A program made the position numbers and the translations under genes. Shown one piece after another: positions 6,670-10,963 of a DNA stretch of 13,428 nt (positions within the stretch are counted from its first letter, which is position 1; each line of letters begins with the position of its first letter). The stretch is taken from contig CAMPJV010000030.1 of the NCBI GenBank assembly GCA_946886975.1, positions 1-13,428 of the forward strand, in the 5' to 3' direction. The notes under the pieces were generated by a model that did not search any database, was not told the DNA's origin, and was given only the letters and a program-made list of their open reading frames with translations. The DNA comes from an uncultured Taibaiella sp. (GTDB lineage Bacteria; Bacteroidota; Bacteroidia; Chitinophagales; Chitinophagaceae).

Positions 6670-6677
6670 TAACTTTA
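6670..6677 (+). promoter_or_regulatory. Weak -7-like element before yjjG (TAACTTTA)
   Basis: TAACTTTA matches TAnnTTTG except for the last base and sits just after the terminator tail, 7 bp before the yjjG ATG. A promoter is needed in this short gap if the terminator is efficient. AAGAGG at 6678-6682 lies only 2 bp before the ATG, too close for a normal Shine-Dalgarno sequence. Confidence 0.25.
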
Positions 6678-6684
6678 AGAGGTA

Positions 6685-7383
6685 ATGGGGAGTAAGTACA
6701 AACATCTTTTCTTCGATCTGGATCACACGCTGTGGGACTTTGACAAGAACTCGGAGAACACGCTGAAAGGATTGTACTATGAGTATGACCTGGACAGTCG
6801 CGGTATTCCTGGCTTTGAGGCATTCATGGAGATATACCGGGTGCACAACGACAGACTTTGGGAGCGGTTCAGAAATGGATACATAAAGAGAGAAGAGCTG
6901 AGATGGAAAAGGATATGGCTAACGCTACTTGACTTTAAGGTTGCGGATACTGCGCTGGCGTACGAGATGAGTGCGGCTTACCTGGAGATACTACCACAAC
7001 AGACCATACTTACGCCGTTTGCCAAGGAACTTCTCAATCACTGCAAGGGCAGATATGTGATGCATCTTATTACCAATGGGTTTGAGACTACGCAGTGGCA
7101 GAAGCTGCAATACTCGGGGATCGCTCCTTACTTCGGGCACGTCATCACTTCTGAGAAGAGCGACAGGCCTAAGCCTCACAGGGAGATCTTTGACTATGCA
7201 CTACGTGCAACGGGTGCTGTTGCTGAAGACAGTATTATGATAGGCGATGCATTGGATATAGATATTTTGGGAGCGTTTAATGCAGGCTGGGACCAGGTGT
7301 ATTACAATCCAGCACGGATTGTGCATGACAGGAAGCCGACGTATGAAGTAGGATGTTTGAGTGAGATGATGAGCGTGTTTTAG
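6685..7383 (+). CDS. yjjG: YjjG-family HAD hydrolase (noncanonical pyrimidine nucleotidase)
   Basis: Cytoplasmic haloacid dehalogenase-type phosphatase. Characterised YjjG proteins dephosphorylate (deoxy)nucleoside monophosphates and help clear noncanonical pyrimidine nucleotides. All HAD motifs are present: motif I DLDHT (11-15) with nucleophile D11 and acid/base D13, motif II ITNG (129-132), motif III lysine in SDRPKPHREIFDYA (K163), and motif IV IGDALDIDILGA (186-197) with D188 and D191/D193 for magnesium. A helical cap occupies about 18-105. The N-terminal DLDHTLWDFD pattern is characteristic of the YjjG branch. At 232 aa it is full length. It follows a terminator and precedes a 268-bp gap, so it is probably expressed alone. 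Substrate range is inferred from the family. Confidence 0.88.
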   Translation: MGSKYKHLFFDLDHTLWDFDKNSENTLKGLYYEYDLDSRGIPGFEAFMEIYRVHNDRLWERFRNGYIKREELRWKRIWLTLLDFKVADTALAYEMSAAYLEILPQQTILTPFAKELLNHCKGRYVMHLITNGFETTQWQKLQYSGIAPYFGHVITSEKSDRPKPHREIFDYALRATGAVAEDSIMIGDALDIDILGAFNAGWDQVYYNPARIVHDRKPTYEVGCLSEMMSVF

Positions 7384-7571
7384 AACAAAATCTAAGAGAA
7401 AAACTCTAAGCATTAATTCCTAAATCCTAAACAGGAGAACTCTAATGACGTGGGTTATTAATCTCTTTTAATGCAGTGCGCCTGAGTAGTTGAGAGTTCT
7501 TGCTTTCAATAAGATAAACGGTAGGGAAATTTATATGCCTGTGCCTGATATGGGCTTTACTGATTGAGAGA

Positions 7572-7579
7572 TACCTTTG
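7572..7579 (+). promoter_or_regulatory. Bacteroidota -7 element (TACCTTTG) for the ClC gene
   Basis: Exact TAnnTTTG match, followed by CATGG. The -33 position about 19 bp upstream reads ATG rather than TTG, so the upstream element is weak. Predicted start near 7585 gives a leader of about 65 nt containing the hairpin at 7615-7630. Confidence 0.5.
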
Positions 7580-7614
7580 CATGGTTCGTTACACCAGCAC
7601 CCCGCTAATTAAGC

Positions 7615-7630
7615 ATGCTTTTCGAAGCAT
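7615..7630 (+). repeat. Leader hairpin with TTCG loop upstream of the ClC gene
   Basis: ATGCTT-TTCG-AAGCAT forms a 6-bp stem with a UUCG loop in the RNA, 21 bp before the start codon. It is not followed by a T-tract, so it is not a terminator. It could stabilise the mRNA 5' end or affect translation; function is unknown. Confidence 0.4.
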
Positions 7631-7651
7631 ATAAGGATCAATAACGCATAA

Positions 7652-9529
7652 ATGTCAAAAAAGGTCGCTTCTCATTTCCAGGAAGGTGGAATTCCTGTTT
7701 CTCCTACACTAAACACCATAGACACCTCGCTGCCGGAGCAAGGTGACAGACCGGTGGATAAGCGAGTCTTTTTCCTGAGCATCCAGGCGGTAATAAATGC
7801 CATAATCATTGGCTGCATTGCTAAGCTACTGGTGTGGCTGATAGCGCTGATAACGAACTTATCATTTTACGGGAAATTCTCTTTCGAGGAATCGTCGCCT
7901 GCAGGAAATCAACTTGGAATGTGGGTAATTGCAGTACCTATAGTTGGGGCGATCATTGTGGGTATAATGGCGAGGTTTGGCTCGGCGGCTATAAGGGGCC
8001 ACGGAATACCGGAAGCGATGGAGCAGATACTGGTGAACGAGAGTAAGATAAAACCTATCATAACTTTCCTGAAGCCAATATCCGCGGCAATATCCATAGG
8101 CACAGGGGGGCCATTTGGGGCTGAGGGACCTATTATTGCAACCGGCGGTGCTTTTGGCTCAGTAGCGGGGCAGATAATGAGAATTACCGCCAACGAACGC
8201 AAGATAATGCTGGCTGCCGGCGCCACTGCTGGTATGGCGGCTATCTTCGGCACGCCGGTAGCGGGGGTACTACTAGCTATCGAGCTCCTGCTATTTGAAT
8301 TTTCACCACGCTCTATCATTCCCGTTGCGCTTGCATGCGCGACAGGGACAGCAATGCACTATGCACTCTTTGGATCTGAGCCCGTGTTTGCGATGATCAG
8401 CGTTCCGGAACCGACGAGCGTAGCTATGATCACCTACGTATTGCTGGGAGCCATCCTCGGCGTTGCGGCCTCACTTGTATCTAAAGCCGTGTACCTGATA
8501 GAAGACCTATTTGAACATTTGCCCGTACACTGGATGTGGTGGCCTGCCATTGGCGCAGTTGCCGTGGGTGTGGTGGGGTACTTTGCTCCAAGGACGCTGG
8601 GCGTAGGATATTCCAATATTACTTATCTGCTTTCGGGGGACGTTCCCATCAGGTTTATGCTTTCGCTGTGTGTGCTGAAATTTATTTCGTGGGTAATATC
8701 TCTCGGCAGTGGTACTTCAGGCGGGACCTTAGCCCCATTGCTGACCATTGGCGGCGCACTTGGCGGACTGCTAGGTGTTGCCACTCTTGCTATTTTTCCA
8801 GGTGCAGAAATCAACCTTGCCACGTGTGTGCTGATTGGCATGGCGGCCATGTTTGCCGGTGCATCCAGGGCCCTGCTGACCTCCATTATCTTCGCACTTG
8901 AAACCACCATGCAGCCACATGGACTGCTCCCGCTGCTGGGCGCCTGCACGACATCCTATTTCGTTTCCTTCTTTCTGATGAAGGGAAGCATCATGACCGA
9001 GAAGATACAGCGCAGGGGAGTCTTTACGCCTGACGCCTACCAGCCAGACATCTTACTAAAGACAAAAGCCGAGCAGGTGATGGACGCTGAACCCGATGTA
9101 CTAAGCCTGCACAACACGGTAAAAGACGCTAGAGAGTGGATAAAAGACAAAGCAGCACGCCAGGGACAGATATTATTTTTCATCGTAGTAGATGATGAGG
9201 GCACTCTGACAGGAACGGTCAAAAGAGAAGATATATTCAGCAAGGCCTATCCGGATGACACAATGATAGCAGACCTTCCCATGAATAAAGGGTTTGTATT
9301 TCCCTCCAGCAGCTTAAGTCTTACGGTGGACATATTGGAAAAGCATGAACTAGATCTTCTCCCCGTGATAGAAGATGCCAAGGTAGTGGGCGCCATATCA
9401 CATAAAGAAGTCTTTAAGGCTTATGCCATGCGTAGAAAAGAAGATGTAGCGGGACAGAGTATATCACTGAAGCGAGAAGGGATCAAGATAGTTCTTAAAG
9501 GAAGGCGCATATTAAAGAGCGGTGAATAA
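7652..9529 (+). CDS. ClC-family chloride channel/transporter with C-terminal tandem CBS domains
   Basis: Inner-membrane anion channel or H+/Cl- antiporter. A short cytoplasmic N-terminus (1-38) precedes the ClC membrane domain (about 40-450), then two CBS domains (about 475-533 and 537-592), which usually sense nucleotides or ionic conditions. ClC signatures are GHGIP (116-120; GSGIP in E. coli ClcA), GAEGP (156-160) with gating glutamate E158 kept, and GGTLAP (357-362; GxFxP motif). At the internal site AGVLLAIELL, E211 is followed by L212, where H+-coupled ClCs have a second Glu (E203 in ClcA). Alignment by eye therefore suggests a channel-like or unusually coupled protein. The 625-aa length is normal for CBS-bearing ClCs. 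It stands alone, with its own promoter element, and converges on a csbD-like gene. Family is certain; the transport mechanism is not. Confidence 0.93.
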   Translation: MSKKVASHFQEGGIPVSPTLNTIDTSLPEQGDRPVDKRVFFLSIQAVINAIIIGCIAKLLVWLIALITNLSFYGKFSFEESSPAGNQLGMWVIAVPIVGAIIVGIMARFGSAAIRGHGIPEAMEQILVNESKIKPIITFLKPISAAISIGTGGPFGAEGPIIATGGAFGSVAGQIMRITANERKIMLAAGATAGMAAIFGTPVAGVLLAIELLLFEFSPRSIIPVALACATGTAMHYALFGSEPVFAMISVPEPTSVAMITYVLLGAILGVAASLVSKAVYLIEDLFEHLPVHWMWWPAIGAVAVGVVGYFAPRTLGVGYSNITYLLSGDVPIRFMLSLCVLKFISWVISLGSGTSGGTLAPLLTIGGALGGLLGVATLAIFPGAEINLATCVLIGMAAMFAGASRALLTSIIFALETTMQPHGLLPLLGACTTSYFVSFFLMKGSIMTEKIQRRGVFTPDAYQPDILLKTKAEQVMDAEPDVLSLHNTVKDAREWIKDKAARQGQILFFIVVDDEGTLTGTVKREDIFSKAYPDDTMIADLPMNKGFVFPSSSLSLTVDILEKHELDLLPVIEDAKVVGAISHKEVFKAYAMRRKEDVAGQSISLKREGIKIVLKGRRILKSGE

Positions 9530-9536
9530 GACATCC

Positions 9537-9576
9537 TGTTTGTCTCGCCTGAGACCAGATAGTGCAGTGCAGCACT
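9537..9576. terminator. Weak hairpins between convergent genes, possible terminator
   Basis: The 51-bp gap between the ClC gene and the csbD-like gene holds GTCTC-gcct-GAGAC (9542-9555), extendable by CTG/CAG across a TTT bulge, and then AGTGC/GCACT (9561-9575) around a 5-nt centre. Neither has a clear T-tract, so any terminator role is tentative. Confidence 0.25.
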
Positions 9577-9580
9577 AACG

Positions 9581-9766
9581 CTACCCCATCAGGTGCAGCC
9601 AGTTGAATATCTCCTTTTTGGTCTTACCCAGCTTTTGCTGCAATTGCTTTAGTACCTCCTCTTCCTTACCAAGCTCGTAATCGAGCTCCTTCATATCAAT
9701 ATGAGGATACTGTTCTTTGATACGCTCTTTTTTCTGGTCCCAGTTTTTAAATGCTTCATTTTCCAT
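9581..9766 (-). CDS. Small CsbD-like stress protein
   Basis: A 61-aa charged, soluble protein rich in Lys and Glu. The order of an NWDQ-type tryptophan near the start (8-11), a YP.ID.KELDYELGKEEEVLKQLQQKLGKTKKEI core (20-53) and a terminal W.L resembles the short CsbD family found in Bacteroidota and in general stress regulons elsewhere. The biochemical role of CsbD proteins is not established. The N-terminal lysine-rich repeat of classic CsbD is weak here, so assignment is moderate. The ATG at 9766-9764 lies 10 bp after a 21-bp palindrome, and a perfect -7 element is at 9825-9818, so the gene seems to have its own regulated promoter. It converges with the ClC gene. Confidence 0.65.
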   Translation of the reverse strand: MENEAFKNWDQKKERIKEQYPHIDMKELDYELGKEEEVLKQLQQKLGKTKKEIFNWLHLMG

Positions 9767-9776
9767 CTGTTCCGAT

Positions 9777-9797
9777 TTTATGATACAATATCATAAA
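9777..9797 (-). promoter_or_regulatory. 21-bp perfect palindrome in the csbD-like leader
   Basis: Two perfect 9-bp arms, TTTATGATA (9777-9785) and TATCATAAA (9789-9797), flank CAA. It lies between the predicted -7 element and the start codon, ending 10 bp from the ATG. It could be a repressor operator blocking transcription, or in RNA a hairpin near the ribosome site. No T-tract and an A+T-rich stem argue against a terminator. Confidence 0.5.
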
Positions 9798-9817
9798 GAA
9801 CAAATAAACCGTACCCT

Positions 9818-9825
9818 CAAAATTA
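9818..9825 (-). promoter_or_regulatory. Bacteroidota -7 element (TAATTTTG) for the csbD-like gene
   Basis: On the minus strand TAATTTTG matches TAnnTTTG exactly, 51 bp upstream of the csbD-like ATG. No good -33 TTG is seen at the standard distance. It implies transcription separate from the dciA-like gene upstream. Confidence 0.45.
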
Positions 9826-9888
9826 AAGTTGGCTAGTTCCTGACCTTTCACGGAACAATGCAGCTTGCAAAAGAAGCCAGCCTATATT

Positions 9889-10170
9889 TTATTTTACCAC
9901 TATCTCGCTGACAACTCTTTCACTGAAGTACTCGTTAATACGGACTATCAATTGCTGTTTGCCGAAGTAAAGTTCCTGCTTGAGGGCGGCGACATCGGTA
10001 TATATCGTGAGGATTTCGCCGTTGAGGACAACGTTGCGGGTGTATTTTGAGATGGTCTTTCCTACTATTTCTTCCCACTCCTGCTGCATGCGGAGCTCAT
10101 GGACTTTTGGCTTCCACTTGCTTTTGTCTAATAACAGGTTTAACGCTTCACCTATACTGTAGGAACCCAT
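9889..10170 (-). CDS. DUF721 / DciA-like protein (possible replicative helicase loader)
   Basis: A 93-aa protein with the DUF721 (DciA) fold pattern: an N-terminal helix SIGEALNLLLDK (4-15), then QEWEEIVGKTISKYTRNVVLNGEILTIYTDVAALKQELYFGKQQLIVRINEYF (30-82), in which W32, the VG pair and the alternating IYTDVAALKQEL strand-helix are the usual family marks. DciA is the ancestral loader or chaperone of DnaB helicase in bacteria lacking DnaC/DnaI. Bacteroidota copies are short single-domain forms like this one. The helicase role is inferred from family membership. The ATG lies 7 bp downstream of the XRE gene stop, so both are probably on one mRNA. No clear terminator follows. Confidence 0.8.
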   Translation of the reverse strand: MGSYSIGEALNLLLDKSKWKPKVHELRMQQEWEEIVGKTISKYTRNVVLNGEILTIYTDVAALKQELYFGKQQLIVRINEYFSERVVSEIVVK

Positions 10171-10177
10171 GGTCGTA

Positions 10178-10468
10178 TTAGTCTATTGTTATTGTTACTC
10201 TTTTACCGAGGCCCTCCTCGAAGAGCCTGTACAAAGTTGATAATTGGATGTCGCATTTCCCGTTTTCAAGACGAGAGATGTAGGATTTTTTTGTCCCCAA
10301 TTTATCTGCCAGCTGTTCTTGAGTCATACCAGCTTCTTTTCTTGCATCTTTAAGCATTTCGCTGATGGCGAAAAGGAGGGCCTTTTCTTCGAAAGCGTTC
10401 CTCTTTTGCGTACCGAGTTCACCATACTTCTGATCCAGAAGCTCTTCAAAGGTCTTTTGCTTTCTCAT
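10178..10468 (-). CDS. XRE-family transcriptional regulator (HigA-antitoxin-like)
   Basis: A 96-aa DNA-binding protein. An N-terminal helical segment (1-30) precedes a Cro/C1-type helix-turn-helix (about 36-90) with LKDARKEAGMTQEQLADKLG followed by KKSYISRLENGKCDIQL, in which the second stretch carries the recognition helix. The layout matches HigA-type antitoxins and stand-alone XRE regulators. No RelE/HigB-like toxin gene is adjacent: only 146 bp separate its start from rpsO, and dciA follows downstream. I chose the ATG at 10468-10466; an in-frame TTG at 10489 would add seven residues. It is probably co-transcribed with the DUF721 gene 7 bp downstream. Palindromes at 10521-10540 upstream are candidate autoregulatory operators. 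DNA binding is well supported; the target is unknown. Confidence 0.85.
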   Translation of the reverse strand: MRKQKTFEELLDQKYGELGTQKRNAFEEKALLFAISEMLKDARKEAGMTQEQLADKLGTKKSYISRLENGKCDIQLSTLYRLFEEGLGKRVTITID

Positions 10469-10520
10469 GTTGTAGTTATCGGGACGCAAGTTAACTAATT
10501 AGTTTACTACTTATGCAATC

Positions 10521-10540
10521 CATTGATTATCAATGATAAT
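10521..10540. promoter_or_regulatory. Overlapping palindromes between the XRE gene and rpsO, candidate operator
   Basis: CATTGAT-T-ATCAATG (10521-10535) is a perfect 15-bp palindrome, and ATTATC-AAT-GATAAT (10526-10540) is a second perfect one sharing 10 bp with it. They sit 53 bp before the XRE ATG and 37 bp before the rpsO -7 element. Binding of an XRE dimer here could control both divergent genes. This is inferred from symmetry and position only. Confidence 0.45.
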
Positions 10541-10577
10541 TTTCAAATAAAACTGCATGAGTTATGAGGTATTTACG

Positions 10578-10585
10578 TATCTTTG
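10578..10585 (+). promoter_or_regulatory. Bacteroidota -7 element (TATCTTTG) for rpsO
   Basis: Exact TAnnTTTG match, 29 bp before the rpsO ATG. The expected leader is short, A-rich (AAAAAATAGAAAAACAAC) and unstructured, a pattern linked to strong translation in Bacteroidota without Shine-Dalgarno pairing. The -33 element is not obvious. Confidence 0.6.
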
Positions 10586-10614
10586 CATCCTGAAAAAATA
10601 GAAAAACAACAATA

Positions 10615-10887
10615 ATGTCTCATTTATCTACTGAACAAAAGACAAATATTTACAAGGAATTTGGCGGCGCTGAAAAGAACACTGGTTCTATCGAGGGTCA
10701 GATAGCTCAGCTTACAGAGCGTATCAACCATATTTCTAACCACCTGAAGCAAAACAAAAAGGACTTTTCCACTCACCGTGGCCTTATGGGCATGGTAGGT
10801 CGCAGGAGACGCCTTCTTCAGTACCTGACACGCACAAACCTTCAAGGCTACCGCGAACTGATCGAAAGACTCGGTCTTCGTAAGTAA
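10615..10887 (+). CDS. rpsO: 30S ribosomal protein S15
   Basis: Primary 16S rRNA-binding protein of the small-subunit platform. It is 90 aa, one longer than the common 89. Family signatures are present throughout: GSIEGQIAQLTERINHISNHLK (24-45), the loop KKDFSTHRGLMGMVGRRRRLL (48-68) with the HRGL rRNA-contact segment, and the C-terminal YRELIERLGLRK (79-90). It has its own promoter element and A-rich leader. A strong hairpin follows 18 bp after the stop, and pnp begins 76 bp downstream, the conserved rpsO-pnp order. S15 represses its own translation in some bacteria, but I see no clear pseudoknot in the short leader. Confidence 0.98.
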   Translation: MSHLSTEQKTNIYKEFGGAEKNTGSIEGQIAQLTERINHISNHLKQNKKDFSTHRGLMGMVGRRRRLLQYLTRTNLQGYRELIERLGLRK

Positions 10888-10905
10888 GTCTCCATAAATT
10901 TTTCG

Positions 10906-10942
10906 CTATTCCCAACTATAACGGTTGGGAATAGTTTTATTT
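10906..10942 (+). terminator. Hairpin between rpsO and pnp (terminator, attenuator or processing site)
   Basis: A perfect 11-bp stem CTATTCCCAAC (10906-10916) / GTTGGGAATAG (10924-10934) with a 7-nt loop, followed by TTTTATTT. It has the form of an intrinsic terminator. Since no convincing promoter fits between it and pnp, it likely terminates only part of the transcripts or acts as an RNase target, as in the E. coli rpsO-pnp operon. Confidence 0.88.
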
Positions 10943-10963
10943 CCACATGTCTAAATTTAATGT

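Larger units (their letters stand above)
7384..7651. other. Non-coding spacer between yjjG and the ClC gene
   Basis: 268 bp with no credible gene. The left part has scattered AACTCTAA repeats and an 8-bp inverted pair AGAACTCT (7436-7443) / AGAGTTCT (7493-7500) separated by 49 nt, of unclear meaning. The right part holds a perfect -7 element (7572-7579) and a small hairpin (7615-7630), and forms the promoter and leader of the ClC gene. No classical terminator for yjjG is evident. Confidence 0.5.

Noticed and set aside
7436..7500. 8-bp inverted repeat AGAACTCT/AGAGTTCT downstream of yjjG as a terminator
   Set aside because: The arms are 49 nt apart and no T-tract follows the stem; it may be chance in an A+T-rich spacer.
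7753..7761. DnaA-box-like GGTGGATAA (and AGTGGATAA near 9134)
   Set aside because: One mismatch each and inside the ClC coding sequence; expected by chance at this length.
10469..10614. Possible HigB/RelE toxin gene or remnant upstream of the XRE gene
   Set aside because: Only 146 bp are available, with multiple stops and no toxin-like motif.
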